64,000 nt of DNA from Pseudomonadota bacterium. GTDB lineage: Bacteria; Pseudomonadota; Alphaproteobacteria; Rhizobiales; Xanthobacteraceae. Below are positions 53,549-63,135 of the stretch, one piece after another; the first letter of the stretch is position 1; every line of letters starts with the position of its first letter. The notes beneath the pieces are model-generated. The model worked only from the letters and a program-made list of their open reading frames with translations. It did not search any database and was not told where the DNA came from. Made by a program: the position numbers and the translations under genes. The stretch is from NCBI GenBank assembly GCA_023386885.1, contig JAEWIX010000095.1, positions 1-64,000 on the forward strand, written 5' to 3'.

Positions 53549-54733
53549 ATGTCATCGCAGACTTACGTTGCCGGGGTCGGCATGATCCCCTTCACCAAGC
53601 CGGGCGCAAACGAGCCGTATCACGTGATGGGGAGCGAGGCGCTGCGGCGCGCGTTGAACGATGCGGGCATCGACTATTCTGCCGTTCAGCAGGCCTATGT
53701 CGGTTACGTCTACGGCGACTCGACTTGCGGCCAGCGTGCGCTCTATCCGGTCGGGATGACCGGCATTCCCGTCGTCAACGTCAACAACAACTGCTCGACC
53801 GGATCGACCGCATTGTTCCTTGCGCGGCAGGCGATTGAATCCGGTGCCGCCGATTGCGTGCTGGCGCTGGGTTTCGAGCAGATGAAGCCGGGCGCTTTGG
53901 GCTCCGTATATAATGATCGTCCAAGTGCGTTCGAGGATTTCGATGCCGCCGCCGACAAGCTGGTCGACGCGCCGGGCATCCCGCTGGCGCTGCGTTATTT
54001 CGGCGGTGCCGGCCTCAGCCATATGAAGAAGTACGGCACGCCGCTGGACGCGTTCGCGAAAATCCGCGCCAAGGCAAGCCGGCACGCCAAGAACAATCCG
54101 CTGGCGCTGTTCCGCAAGGAAGTCACCGCCGACGACGTGATGAACGATCAGGTGATCTGGCCGGGCGTGATGACGCGGCTGATGGCGTGCCCTCCGACCT
54201 GCGGGGCCGCTGCCGCGATTCTGGTGTCGGAGAAGTTCGCCAAGCAGCACGGTCTGCGCGCCGACGTTCGCATTCGCGCGCAAGCGATGACCACCGACAT
54301 GCCCTCGACCTTCGGCGCCGGCGACATGATGCAGGTGGTCGGCTTCGACATGGCGAAAGCGGCGGCGAAGCAGGTTTACGAAGCCGCCGGTGTTGCGCCG
54401 GCCGATCTCGACGTGGTCGAATTGCACGACTGCTTCGCGCAGAACGAACTCATTACCTATGAGGCGCTGGGGTTGTGTCCCGAAGGCGAGGCCGCGCGCT
54501 TCATCGACGACGGCGACAACACCTACGGCGGCAAGATCGTCACCAATCCCTCCGGCGGATTGTTGTCCAAGGGGCATCCGCTGGGGGCCACCGGGCTGGC
54601 GCAATGCTATGAACTGACACGCCAGTTGCGCGGCACGGCGGAAGCCACTCAGGTCGATGGCGCGCGTCTGGCGCTCCAGCACAATCTGGGTCTCGGCGGC
54701 GCCTGCGTCGTGTCGCTGTACGAGCGCGTGTGA
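53549..54733 (+). CDS. Lipid-transfer / SCP-x type thiolase
   Basis: The 394-aa thiolase-fold protein starts behind AAGGAGG. The nucleophile Cys lies in VNNNCSTGSTALFLAR (~residue 90), the His motifs in DLDVVELHDCFAQNELITYE and GGLLSKGHPLGATG. This matches the SCP-x/acetyl-CoA acetyltransferase-like 'lipid-transfer protein' branch, which cleaves 3-oxoacyl-CoA of branched or side-chain substrates. It heads a rightward operon of acyl-CoA catabolic genes. Confidence 0.9.
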   Translation: MSSQTYVAGVGMIPFTKPGANEPYHVMGSEALRRALNDAGIDYSAVQQAYVGYVYGDSTCGQRALYPVGMTGIPVVNVNNNCSTGSTALFLARQAIESGAADCVLALGFEQMKPGALGSVYNDRPSAFEDFDAAADKLVDAPGIPLALRYFGGAGLSHMKKYGTPLDAFAKIRAKASRHAKNNPLALFRKEVTADDVMNDQVIWPGVMTRLMACPPTCGAAAAILVSEKFAKQHGLRADVRIRAQAMTTDMPSTFGAGDMMQVVGFDMAKAAAKQVYEAAGVAPADLDVVELHDCFAQNELITYEALGLCPEGEAARFIDDGDNTYGGKIVTNPSGGLLSKGHPLGATGLAQCYELTRQLRGTAEATQVDGARLALQHNLGLGGACVVSLYERV

Positions 54734-54742
54734 GGTCAGCGG

Positions 54743-55198
54743 ATGGTCGATCTATCCGCCATCGGGCGCAGCTTCACGCCCGTCACCGCCCATGTCGAGC
54801 CGGGCCGGCTGCGTTATTTCTGCGAGACGATCGGGGAGAGCAACCCGATCTATCGCGATGCGCAGGCGGCGCGCGCCGAGGGATACGCGGCAATCCCCGT
54901 GCCGCCGACCTATCTGTTCTGCCTTGAAATGATGGATGCGGAGAACCCGTTCGAGTTTCTCACCGAACTCGATATCGATCTCGCGCGCGTGCTGCACGGC
55001 GAACAGGGCTTTACTTATCACGCGCCGGCGATGGTCGGCGACACGCTGACGTTTCGGTCCCGCGTCACCGACGTGACCGAGAAGAAAGGCGGCGCGATGA
55101 CGTTGATCGCGGTCGTCACCGAAATCACGCGGCAGGATGGCGTCCATATTGCCGATACGACGCGGACCATCGTGGTGCGAAACCCAAAGGCAGCATGA
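54743..55198 (+). CDS. MaoC-like dehydratase, N-terminal (FAS1-type) subunit
   Basis: The 151-aa hot-dog fold protein has RLRYFCETIGESNPIYRDAQ and the family pattern PTYLFCLEMM then LHGEQGFTYHAPAMVGDTL. It matches MaoC_dehydrat_N. Such proteins pair with a catalytic MaoC subunit to hydrate enoyl-CoA. Its stop overlaps the start of the next MaoC gene by 4 bases (ATGA), which fits a two-subunit enzyme. Confidence 0.88.
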   Translation: MVDLSAIGRSFTPVTAHVEPGRLRYFCETIGESNPIYRDAQAARAEGYAAIPVPPTYLFCLEMMDAENPFEFLTELDIDLARVLHGEQGFTYHAPAMVGDTLTFRSRVTDVTEKKGGAMTLIAVVTEITRQDGVHIADTTRTIVVRNPKAA

Positions 55199-55611
55199 AC
55201 GTGACACAAGCAGCAAACCGCTCGGTCGGCGATCGCGTCGTGCACAAGGCTTTCGCGCCGATCACGCGCCACACGCTCGCGCTCTATTGCGGAGCGTCGG
55301 GCGATCACAATCCCATCCATGTCGATCTCGATTTCGCGAAGAAGGCCGGCTTTCCGGATGTCTTCACGCACGGCATGCTGGTGATGGCCTATCTCGGGCA
55401 GGCTCTGACCGACGCGGTTCGCCCGAAGGATATCCGAGCCTTCTCGACGCGGTTCGCGGCGATTACGCAACTCGGTGCGCGCCTCACCTGCGAGGGCCAC
55501 GTCACCGAACTCATCGATCACAACGGCGAACCGTGCATGAAGATCGCGCTGGTCGCCAGGGATGACGCCGGCGAAGCCAAGCTGCTCGGCGAAGCCATCG
55601 TCGCCCGTTGA
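55195..55611 (+). CDS. MaoC-like dehydratase, catalytic subunit
   Basis: The 138-aa hot-dog protein carries the hydratase-2 motif YCGASGDHNPIHVDLDFAKK (Asp and His catalytic) and FPDVFTHGMLVMAYLG. With the preceding gene it should form an (R)-enoyl-CoA hydratase of the heteromeric type known from steroid and side-chain degradation. Confidence 0.9.
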   Translation: MNVTQAANRSVGDRVVHKAFAPITRHTLALYCGASGDHNPIHVDLDFAKKAGFPDVFTHGMLVMAYLGQALTDAVRPKDIRAFSTRFAAITQLGARLTCEGHVTELIDHNGEPCMKIALVARDDAGEAKLLGEAIVAR

Positions 55612-55648
55612 TATTCCAATCATTCAAGACACCCGAGAGAAGCACGCC

Positions 55649-56476
55649 ATGAGAAAGCTTGAAGGAAAAGTCGCGCTGGTGACCGGTTCGGGTCGCGGCA
55701 TCGGTCGGGCCATTGCGTTGAAGCTGGCGAGCGAAGGCGCGAGCGTCGTCGTCAACGACCTCGACGCCGCGCCCGGCGATGCGGTCGCGAATGAAATCAA
55801 GGCGGCCGGTGGCCGTGCGGTCGCCGTCAACGGCAGCGTCTCCGAAGCCGGTTTCGCCGACCGCTTCGTCGGCGCGGGGCTCGAGTCCTTCGGCGGTCTG
55901 GATATCCTGGTCAACAACGCGGGCTACACCTGGGACGCGACGATTCAGAAGATGACCGACGAGCAGTTTCAGGCGATGCTGGACGTGCATCTGGTGGCGC
56001 CGTTCCGCATCCTGCGCGCGGCGGCGGAGCCGATCCGGGTGATGGCGAAGAAGGAAGCCGAAGCCGGCCGCGAGGTGTTCCGCAAGGTGGTGAACATTTC
56101 TTCGATCGCGGGCCTCTACGGCAATGCCGGGCAGGCGAGCTATTCCTCGGCGAAGGCCTCGCTTGTCGGCCTCACCCGCACGTTGTGCAAGGAGTGGGGA
56201 CGCTACAAGGTCAACGTCAATTGCGTGGCCTTCGGCCTGATCAACACCCGGTTGACGCAGCCGATCGAGGCACAGCAGAAAACCATCGACGTCGCCGGAC
56301 GCGACATCAAGGTCGGTGTGCAGCCGCAGATGCTCGATGCCATGTCGCGGATGATTCCGCTCGGCCGTGGCGGCACACCCGAGGAGGCGGCGGACGCGGT
56401 CTACTTGTTCTGCAGTCCGGAATCCAACTACATCAGCGGACAGGTCGTCGTCTGCGGCGGCGGCCTGATCATTTAG
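55649..56476 (+). CDS. SDR family oxidoreductase
   Basis: The 275-aa short-chain dehydrogenase has the cofactor motif VTGSGRGIGRAIALKL, NNAG (LVNNAGYTWD), the catalytic Ser in VVNISSIAGLYGNAG and Tyr-x-x-x-Lys in SYSSAKASLVG. ATG 55649 gives the usual N-terminus MRKLEGKVALVTG. In this operon it is best placed as the 3-hydroxyacyl-CoA dehydrogenase between MaoC and the thiolase. Its stop lies in a 20-bp tandem duplication. Confidence 0.9.
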   Translation: MRKLEGKVALVTGSGRGIGRAIALKLASEGASVVVNDLDAAPGDAVANEIKAAGGRAVAVNGSVSEAGFADRFVGAGLESFGGLDILVNNAGYTWDATIQKMTDEQFQAMLDVHLVAPFRILRAAAEPIRVMAKKEAEAGREVFRKVVNISSIAGLYGNAGQASYSSAKASLVGLTRTLCKEWGRYKVNVNCVAFGLINTRLTQPIEAQQKTIDVAGRDIKVGVQPQMLDAMSRMIPLGRGGTPEEAADAVYLFCSPESNYISGQVVVCGGGLII

Positions 56477-56495
56477 GCGGTGGCCTGATCATTTA
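56462..56495 (+). repeat. 20-bp tandem duplication across the SDR stop codon
   Basis: GGCCTGATCATTTA appears twice with a 20-bp offset, so a second copy of the gene's last codons and stop follows the first. Confidence 0.8.
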
Positions 56496-56508
56496 AGGGA
56501 AAACGCTG

Positions 56509-57654
56509 ATGCAGTACCGCTCGCCATGGATGACCGAGGAACTGGACACCTTCCGCGACCAGTTTCGCAAGTTTCTCGCCAAGGATCTCGCACCCCGTGC
56601 CGAGATCTGGCGGAAGCAACGGTTGGTGGACCGCTCGGCATGGCTCGCGCTCGGCGAAATGGGCGCGCTGCTGCCCAGCATTCCGGAAAACTATGGCGGC
56701 CTCGGCGCCAGCCTCGCCTATGACGCGGCGGTGTTCGAGGATATCGAGCGCGTGGTGCCGGAACTGAACAACGGCGTCACCGTCTCCAGCGGCATCGTCG
56801 CGCACTACATTCTGCGGTATGGCTCCGAGGCGCAGAAGCAGCGCTGGCTGCCCGGCATGGCGCGCGGCGAACTGATCGGCGCCATCGCCATGACCGAGCC
56901 CGGCACCGGCTCCGATCTGCAAAGCGTCCGCACATCGGCCAAACGCGATGGTGACAACTACGTCATCAACGGCCAGAAGACCTTCATCACCAACGGCCAG
57001 ACCTGCGATCTCGTCATCGTGGTCGCGCGCACCGGCGGCGCGGGCGCGAAGGGGCTGTCGCTGATCGTCGTCGAAACCGCGGACGCGAAGGGGTTCCGGC
57101 GCGGCCGCAAGCTCGACAAGATCGGGTTGCCAGCGGCCGACACCTCCGAACTGTTCTTCGAGGACGTCACGGTGCCGTGCGCGAATCTGCTCGGTCCCGA
57201 GGAAGGGCAGGGCTTCGTGCAACTGATGCAACAATTGCCGTGGGAGCGGTTGATGATCGCCATCGGTGCGGTGGCGTCGATGGAGCGCGCTGTCGAACTC
57301 ACGGCCGACTACACCAAGGAGCGCAAGGCGTTCGGCAAGGCGTTGATCGAGTTTCAAAACACCGCCTTCACGCTGGCCGAGCGCAAGACCGAAGCGACGG
57401 TGGCGCGCGTGTTCCTCGATTACTGCATCGGACGGATGGTCGCCGGCGATCTCGATGCCGTCACCGCCTCGATGGCGAAATGGTGGTGCTCGCAGAAGCA
57501 GGTCGAGACCATCGACGAGTGCCTGCAATTGCACGGCGGATACGGCTACATGGAAGAATACCCGATTTCGCGGATGTTCGTCGATGCGCGGGTGCAGAAG
57601 ATCTATGGCGGCGCCAACGAGATCATGAAGCTGTTGATCGCGCGATCATTGTAG
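56509..57654 (+). CDS. Acyl-CoA dehydrogenase
   Basis: The 381-aa FAD enzyme introduces the alpha-beta double bond in an acyl-CoA. It has GAIAMTEPGTGSDLQSVRTS, the FAD-side FITNGQTCDLVIVVART, and the C-terminal LQLHGGYGYMEEYPISRM and KIYGGANEIMKLLI signatures. Length is typical. The start at ATG 56509 follows AAGGGAAAACGC. The next gene (enoyl-CoA hydratase) starts 13 bp after its stop. Confidence 0.94.
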   Translation: MQYRSPWMTEELDTFRDQFRKFLAKDLAPRAEIWRKQRLVDRSAWLALGEMGALLPSIPENYGGLGASLAYDAAVFEDIERVVPELNNGVTVSSGIVAHYILRYGSEAQKQRWLPGMARGELIGAIAMTEPGTGSDLQSVRTSAKRDGDNYVINGQKTFITNGQTCDLVIVVARTGGAGAKGLSLIVVETADAKGFRRGRKLDKIGLPAADTSELFFEDVTVPCANLLGPEEGQGFVQLMQQLPWERLMIAIGAVASMERAVELTADYTKERKAFGKALIEFQNTAFTLAERKTEATVARVFLDYCIGRMVAGDLDAVTASMAKWWCSQKQVETIDECLQLHGGYGYMEEYPISRMFVDARVQKIYGGANEIMKLLIARSL

Positions 57655-57667
57655 GAGAACAGCGCAT

Positions 57668-58444
57668 ATGCCGATGGTTCTGATCGAGCGTCGCGGTGGG
57701 GTCGCCATTCTCACCCTCAACAATCCGGAGCAGTACAATGCTCTTGGCGGCACTTTGCTCGCGGAACTGAACGTCGCGTTGAATTCCGCGCTGTCGGATA
57801 GCGCGGTGCGCGCCATCCTGTTGACCGGTGCGGGAAAGGGATTTTGCTCCGGCGCGCAGCTTGGCGGCGATACGTTCGATGCCGGCGAGCGTGTTGCGTC
57901 GCTGCTTCGCGATCAAGTCAGCCCGCTGATCGAGACAATGCGCGGTGCTGACAAGCCTATCGTTGTCGCCGTCAACGGCCCGGCGGCCGGCGCAGGTGTC
58001 GGCATCGCGCTTGCGGGCGATATCGTGATTGCCGCCCGCTCGGCGCGGTTCGTGCTCAGTTTCGTTCGCCTTGGCGCGGCGTTGGACGCGGGCACCTCGC
58101 TGTTCCTGCAACGCGCGATCGGAATCGCGCGTGCTCGTGCGATGGCGCTGCTCGGTGAGCCGGTCAGCGCCGCGCAGGCCGCGCAATGGGGCCTGATCTG
58201 GAAAACGGTCGACGACGCGGCGCTGTTCGACGAGGCGTTTGCGGTCGCGCAAAAGCTGGCGGATGGGCCGCCGGTCAGCATCGGCCTGATCAAGGCGCAG
58301 GTCGAAGCCGCGTGGAGCGCGCCGCTGCCGGATGCGCTGGATCGCGAGGCGGTGGCGCAGGGACGTGCCTTCGTCACGGAAGATCTGCGCGAAGGTGCGG
58401 CGGCTTTCGTGGAAAAGCGTCCGCCGCGTTTCAAGGGCCGCTAG
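57668..58444 (+). CDS. Enoyl-CoA hydratase/isomerase family protein
   Basis: The 258-aa crotonase-fold protein has the oxyanion-hole segments AILLTGAGKGFCSGAQLGGD and VNGPAAGAGVGIALAGDIVI. The usual catalytic glutamates are not both obvious: the position after the second glycine loop reads LGAALDAGTSLFL, like the PaaG/PaaB side of the family, so isomerase activity is possible. Last gene of the acyl-CoA operon. Confidence 0.9.
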   Translation: MPMVLIERRGGVAILTLNNPEQYNALGGTLLAELNVALNSALSDSAVRAILLTGAGKGFCSGAQLGGDTFDAGERVASLLRDQVSPLIETMRGADKPIVVAVNGPAAGAGVGIALAGDIVIAARSARFVLSFVRLGAALDAGTSLFLQRAIGIARARAMALLGEPVSAAQAAQWGLIWKTVDDAALFDEAFAVAQKLADGPPVSIGLIKAQVEAAWSAPLPDALDREAVAQGRAFVTEDLREGAAAFVEKRPPRFKGR

Positions 58445-58675
58445 GGTCGATCTCGTTCCGTCAGCGATCGCGCAAAGCGGCTGCTCCCTTGCGCGGGCGA
58501 AGCGCCGCTACGCACGGTTTCGGATGAATGAACATACTCTGGCCAGAAACCACCCGTCGCATAGGGGTAGTGATTCGAGGAACTGAATGTCCCCGTGCGG
58601 CCTGATTAAGTCGGGTGCGCGCGGTTTCGGTGGTCTGCTCCTCGGGAGTCTTCCTCACAGGTGGAGATACGGCCC

Positions 58676-58852
58676 ATGGAACTTCTCATCCCGCCCCGCC
58701 ACAGGGGATTGTTCCCGTCGCTGAAGGATCAACTCACCAGCGAACACACCAAGTGTGGTCCGATCACGTGGCATGGCTATCTCCGCGTGGTGACCGACGA
58801 TCAGGATGTGATCGAGCAGCTCAAGCAGAAGCTGGACGCGCAGCCGACATAG
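58676..58852 (+). CDS. Small conserved protein (58 aa)
   Basis: ATG 58676 follows GGAG with a 9-base gap. The product MELLIPPRHRGLFPSLKDQL ... WHGYLRVVTDDQDVIEQLKQ is compact and soluble. I do not know a family. Monocistronic by spacing. Confidence 0.6.
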   Translation: MELLIPPRHRGLFPSLKDQLTSEHTKCGPITWHGYLRVVTDDQDVIEQLKQKLDAQPT

Positions 58853-59030
58853 CCGGCCTATATCGTCGTCGATCTTGCCGGCCGATCCGGCCCGGCCGCG
58901 TGTTCCGCGATGGCGGGTGCGCATACTATCGCCGCGTCATGTTCATCGAATGACCATATAAAGAACGGCCGCCTACCATCTTCCATCGATAGATTCCGCT
59001 TCGTGTCCATATGGAACAGGAGGAGCGGAT

Positions 59031-59396
59031 ATGCGTGCCATCATGCGTGCCTTGGCAATGCCGATTGTTGTTGCGCCACTGATCGCGGGAGTGCCCGTCA
59101 TGGCGCAGGGAACGCCCGGACCGTCGAACCCCGAGCAGCAAACCCAACAGAACGTCACCATCCGCACCATTCAGGTGGTCGACGTCGAAGACCTTCAATC
59201 CGACATGCGCTCGAAGGTCGATGCGCTCGTGGCGACAGCCAAGGAAGAAGACCTGAAATCGCTGCGCGATTCGATTGACGCGACGCCGCAGGCAGTATCC
59301 GCGCTCAAGGCCAAGGGGCGCAGCTCCGCGCAGGTCGTCGCCATCAATGTCGACGAGGACGGCGTCCTGACCATGTTCACGAAGAAGACCGCCTGA
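59031..59396 (+). CDS. Small exported protein of unknown function
   Basis: The 121-aa protein starts behind AGGAGGAGC, a near-perfect ribosome site. Signal peptide MRAIMRALAMPIVVAPLIAG, cleavage around VMA-Q, then a Gln/Pro-rich start and a helical domain (DLQSDMRSKVDALVATAKEE) ending LTMFTKKTA. No family recognised; likely periplasmic. Confidence 0.75.
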   Translation: MRAIMRALAMPIVVAPLIAGVPVMAQGTPGPSNPEQQTQQNVTIRTIQVVDVEDLQSDMRSKVDALVATAKEEDLKSLRDSIDATPQAVSALKAKGRSSAQVVAINVDEDGVLTMFTKKTA

Positions 59397-59453
59397 TTGC
59401 AGGGTGTCGTCAGCCACGCGTGAACGCAACCTACGACTTCAGCAGGAGGAAGC

Positions 59454-59741
59454 ATGAAACTGAATGCGACGCAGGTGAAGCAGACGTTGAGCCAGATGGA
59501 AGCGCGTGTTCTTCCCGACGACCATCCGGCGGTCGGTAAATTGAACGAACTGTTCGGCGAACACACCTTCTTTGTCGATGCGATCGGCTTGAAGGTTCTG
59601 GAGCCGACCGAGCCGGCGGATGCGCGCACCGGCGCGGTGGTCAGCCTTGCGGACTGGAGCGATTCATCCTCCTCCAGCCTGAGACCGCATGAGCCGGAAC
59701 TCACCGGGGTGATGGTCGAACTCAAGCCATTGAAGCAGTGA
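59454..59741 (+). CDS. Small conserved cytoplasmic protein
   Basis: The 95-aa protein starts behind AGGAGGAAGC. MKLNATQVKQTLSQMEARVL then HPAVGKLNELFGEHTFFVDA suggests a globular fold with a hydrophobic core; the C-terminus has a Ser-rich DSSSSSLRPHEPEL linker. No function known. Its neighbour 59031 has the same strong ribosome site and may be co-regulated. Confidence 0.7.
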   Translation: MKLNATQVKQTLSQMEARVLPDDHPAVGKLNELFGEHTFFVDAIGLKVLEPTEPADARTGAVVSLADWSDSSSSSLRPHEPELTGVMVELKPLKQ

Positions 59742-59828
59742 CGATGCGGCGATGCCGCCGGGCATTCGGTCCGCGTCCATCAGGGCGAAACGGCGAATGA
59801 AAAATCCCTGGTCAAAAATTCTTTGGCC

Positions 59829-59861
59829 AAAATCCCCTGGCGGTGGCCAGGGGATTTTTTT
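59829..59861. terminator. Bidirectional terminator between 59454 gene and PAS chemoreceptor
   Basis: AAAATCCCCTGGC / GCCAGGGGATTTT with a 4-base loop is a 13-bp perfect stem with A and T tracts, between convergent genes. Confidence 0.92.
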
Positions 59862-59887
59862 GTTCAATCCGACGGATGGGCCGGCCG

Positions 59888-61582
59888 CTACGCGACCCGG
59901 ACCGAGTTGAGGAACTTGTTGACCTCGACCGTGAGCCGGCCGCTGTCGCGCGACAGCGTCTGCGCCGCGGTCAACACCTGCGAAGAGGCGGATCCCGTCT
60001 CCACCGCGCCGCGCTGAAGATTGCCGACATTCGAGGAGACTTCCTGCGCTCCCTTGGCGGCATGCTGCACGTTGCGGGAGACTTCCTGCGTTGTCGCGCC
60101 CTGTTCCTCGATGGCCGATGCGATGGTCGAGGAGATTCCCGAAAGCTTCTCGATCGAGTTTCTGATCTCGTTGATCGCCGCCACGGATTCCTGTGTCGCA
60201 GACTGGATGCCGCTGATCTGCTGGCCGATCTCGCCGGTCGCCTTGGCGGTCTGCTCCGCCAGCGCCTTCACTTCCGACGCAACCACCGAGAAGCCGCGGC
60301 CGGCCTCCCCGGCGCGGGCCGCCTCGATGGTGGCATTCAGCGCCAGAAGGTTGGTCTGGCCGGCGATGTTGTTGATGATCTCGACGATATCGCCGATGCG
60401 CGCCGCCGCGCTGGAGAGTGCGCTGACGCGCTCGGTCGCCGAATGGACCTGATCGACCGCGTCGTTCGCCATCCGCGCGGAGTCCTGCACCTGCTGGCTG
60501 ATCTCGCGAACCGAGGCGGTCATCTCCTCCGTGGCGGAGGCGACCGAGTTGACGTTCGATGAAGCTTCCGTCGATCCGTTGGCGACGCGCTCGGTAAATT
60601 CCCGCGCGTGATCGGCGTTGGACGCAAGCGTCGTCGCGGATGCTTCAAGCTCGGCCGCCGCCGATGCGACGGCCTGGACGATTTCGCCGATCGCGGCTTC
60701 GAACGAATCGGCGATCCTGGTGGTATCGGCCTTGCGCTGAAGGTCGGCCCGGCGTTGCGTCGCATTGACCTCCGCGCGGCTGAAGCGGATCAGCGTCTGC
60801 ACGGTCTGGAGGTTGCGTAGCGCTTCGCCGATCTCGTCGTCGCGCTTGATCTCGATGCGGTTGTCGAACTTGTCATGCACGAGGTTCAGCATCGTTTCGT
60901 TCAGATGGTGCATCGGCTCCTGAAAGGCGCGGATGGTCTGGCGGCCGACGAACGCGTCTACGATGAGACCCGTGACCGCAAGAAAGCTGATGGCGAGGCC
61001 CCATGTCCCGCCGACCACGGTCGCGCCCAGCGCGCCACAAGCCAGCAGGAACAGCGCCTGCAGCGTCATCAGCGTCGTCAGCCGCGCCCGGATGGTGCGG
61101 GTGAACAGCCCGAAATGATCGAAGAACGAGCGTTTCCGCAGGATGCCGGCGTCGATCCGGTACTGATGTGGGCGCTTTTCGCGAATGGCCGCGTAGATAT
61201 CTTCCGCCAGGGCGCGTTGATCGGCAGCCAGTTTGGTGCGGATCGAGGTATAGCCGGTGACCTGTCCGTTCTCCCGGATCGGCGACGCGGTCGCCAGCAC
61301 CCAGTAGAAGCCGCCGTGTTTGCGCCGGTTCTTGATCGCACCGACCCACGGCTTCTCTGCCTTCAATGTCTCCCACAGATTCTCGAACGCCTCCGGCGGC
61401 ATGTCGGGATGGCGGACGATGTTGTGCGCCTTGCCGATCAATTCGTCGGTGGTGAACTCCGCGGCGTCGATGAAGTCGCCGTTGACGTAAGTCAGTCGTC
61501 CCTTGAGGTCGGTCCGCGAGACGATCAGGGTTTCGTCGGTTACGGGATATTCGGCGTCGGTGACAGGAAGGTTCTTGCGCAT
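59888..61582 (-). CDS. PAS-domain methyl-accepting chemotaxis protein (Aer-like)
   Basis: The ~564-aa protein starts at ATG 61582 ([20 protein letters not shown]). N-terminal PAS domain with [39 protein letters not shown] and [16 protein letters not shown], as in Aer, which binds FAD and senses redox or oxygen. Two short spans follow (~190-235), then HAMP-like and MCP signalling domain ([20 protein letters not shown]). It lacks a periplasmic sensor. No receptor-methylation tail pentapeptide is seen. Confidence 0.92.
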   Translation of the reverse strand: MRKNLPVTDAEYPVTDETLIVSRTDLKGRLTYVNGDFIDAAEFTTDELIGKAHNIVRHPDMPPEAFENLWETLKAEKPWVGAIKNRRKHGGFYWVLATASPIRENGQVTGYTSIRTKLAADQRALAEDIYAAIREKRPHQYRIDAGILRKRSFFDHFGLFTRTIRARLTTLMTLQALFLLACGALGATVVGGTWGLAISFLAVTGLIVDAFVGRQTIRAFQEPMHHLNETMLNLVHDKFDNRIEIKRDDEIGEALRNLQTVQTLIRFSRAEVNATQRRADLQRKADTTRIADSFEAAIGEIVQAVASAAAELEASATTLASNADHAREFTERVANGSTEASSNVNSVASATEEMTASVREISQQVQDSARMANDAVDQVHSATERVSALSSAAARIGDIVEIINNIAGQTNLLALNATIEAARAGEAGRGFSVVASEVKALAEQTAKATGEIGQQISGIQSATQESVAAINEIRNSIEKLSGISSTIASAIEEQGATTQEVSRNVQHAAKGAQEVSSNVGNLQRGAVETGSASSQVLTAAQTLSRDSGRLTVEVNKFLNSVRVA

Positions 61583-62161
61583 CGTGGAATCCGTCTGCCT
61601 TCTGGCTATGGGTTTGTCGGAGGTTGTCGCGTAAGAGCGTGACATGCATTGCCGACTTCGGCCGTTCAACGCAGGCGTTATCGAAACAATGCAGGCTATG
61701 GAAAACTGCGGAGACGAGGCGGCATCCCATAACGTCAGTCACGAACTCTCGGCTCCCGAATCTCTTGCTCGGGTGGCTTTGGTCAGAAGTGTGAACAAAG
61801 TTCGTTAAAAAATAGAACCACTGCGACGCTCTCAACGATGAGTTCGCAGCCGCGATCGAGAGCGAATTCGCGCAGGAATAGCGTCGAACAGAGTGCGATT
61901 TTCATCGGCTCGCACGTAAAAGTGAATCAGGAAAGGTGATAATAGGACAAAGGCGTTGCGCGGCTGCCAAAGCAGCGGCGCGGATATCGTTCACGCGATA
62001 TCGATGACGATACTGCCGGATCGGCATTCATGCTTGCGATGGAGAGCATGTCGGGCACGCATTGTAGTATCAAGCACTTGTGCGATTGCGTTCCATGGTC
62101 GGTCTTGCGTTCAGCAGGATTGCGGACTAGGCCGGTAAAAGCAGCGATTTGGGAGATCGCA
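61583..62161. other. Intergenic region between the PAS receptor and the MarR gene
   Basis: I find no supported gene in this 579-bp divergent spacer. It contains the inverted repeat GATATCG-TTCACG-CGATATC (61983-62002), a candidate operator upstream of the MarR-type regulator, and AT-rich promoter-like DNA near 61795. Confidence 0.45.
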
Positions 62162-62647
62162 TTGGTACAGTCGAACGTGAAGAACTGGATCAAACCAGGG
62201 GTGGACGGCGCCAATCTGGAAGTCGGCGACTTCCTCAGCATGCGGATCACCAATCTCAGCGCGTTGCTGCTTCGCATCAGCACCCGGCGCTATCTGTTCG
62301 AGCACGAGATCAGCCTTCCGGAATGGCGCGTGCTCACCATGCTGGTCCGCTACGGCTCGGGAACCACGCGTGCGCTGCGCGATGCGTGGAAGATGGACAA
62401 GGGCCAGATGAGCCGGGCGCTGCTGGGGCTGGAGAAGCGCAAGCTGGTGCAGCGCACCCAGGACGAGACGCACGAGTTGCGGCATGTCCTCGAAATCACC
62501 GAGAAGGGGCTTCAGCTTTATCAGCGGATCATGCCGAATGCGCGCCGCGCTCAGGTGGCACTGCTCAGGCATCTGACGGTGGACGAGCGCAAGACGCTCG
62601 ATACCGTCATCAACAAACTCACGGCCGTGGCGGAAGCGGAAGACTGA
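62162..62647 (+). CDS. MarR family transcriptional regulator
   Basis: The 161-aa winged-HTH protein probably starts at TTG 62162 with GGGAG (7-base gap); longer frames to 62030 add residues unlike MarR. Core: ISLPEWRVLTMLVRYGSGTT, AWKMDKGQMSRALLGLEKRK (recognition helix) and ELRHVLEITEKGLQLYQRIM (wing). It precedes the isomerase-like gene by 7 bases, suggesting control of aromatic-compound genes. Confidence 0.82.
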   Translation: MVQSNVKNWIKPGVDGANLEVGDFLSMRITNLSALLLRISTRRYLFEHEISLPEWRVLTMLVRYGSGTTRALRDAWKMDKGQMSRALLGLEKRKLVQRTQDETHELRHVLEITEKGLQLYQRIMPNARRAQVALLRHLTVDERKTLDTVINKLTAVAEAED

Positions 62648-62654
62648 GATTCAT

Positions 62655-62999
62655 ATGCCCCATATCGTTTGCCACTATGCGCGCGATCAGAAGATGCCGC
62701 CGATCCGCGACGTCCTGTCGATGCTGCAACGGGTCGCGGCCTCAACCGGCGTCGTCAAGGCGGAGGATCTCAAGAGCCGCGCGCAGGCCTTCGACGATTA
62801 TCTCATCGCCGGCGAGCGCAAATCGTTCTTCCATGTCTCGTTCTATCTGCTCGCCGGGCGCACGCCGGCGCAGAAGGAGCAACTCAGTGTCGCGTTGCGG
62901 CAAGGCATGGCGGAGATGATGCCGGAGGTCCACAGCATCAGCATCGACATCCGCGACATGGACCCCGACGCTTACAAGAAACGGCTGTTGCCGGATTAG
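62655..62999 (+). CDS. 5-carboxymethyl-2-hydroxymuconate isomerase-like protein
   Basis: The 114-aa protein has the N-terminal MPHIVCHYARD with Pro2, the catalytic base of the tautomerase superfamily when Met is removed, and the CHMI-like FFHVSFYLLAGRTPAQKEQL and VHSISIDIRDMD. It would act in homoprotocatechuate (4-hydroxyphenylacetate) degradation. No other hpa genes lie in the window. Confidence 0.78.
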   Translation: MPHIVCHYARDQKMPPIRDVLSMLQRVAASTGVVKAEDLKSRAQAFDDYLIAGERKSFFHVSFYLLAGRTPAQKEQLSVALRQGMAEMMPEVHSISIDIRDMDPDAYKKRLLPD

Positions 63000-63039
63000 G
63001 ATTCAACAGAGCTGCCTCGTCGCGCGATGAGTTCAATTC

Positions 63040-63107
63040 CGTCATGGCCGGGACATCGGCGAGCGGAAGCGACGCCGTTCTTCGAACGGCTATGCCCGGT
63101 CATGACG
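63040..63107. repeat. Palindromic intergenic repeat
   Basis: CGTCATGGCCGGGACA at 63040 pairs with TATGCCCGGTCATGACG at 63091-63107 around an inner hairpin GCCGTTC-TTC-GAACGGC (63074-63090). This 'GTCATGGCCGGG' element is a familiar dispersed repeat of the family (recognition only). It also could act as a terminator between convergent genes. Confidence 0.6.
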
Positions 63108-63135
63108 AGCCAAGCGCCCGCTTCGCCCTCGGCGC

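Noticed and set aside
59031..59741. Reading the two strong-ribosome-site small genes as a toxin-antitoxin pair
   Set aside because: The first has a clear signal peptide, neither has a DNA-binding motif, and spacing (57 bp) is not that of coupled TA genes.
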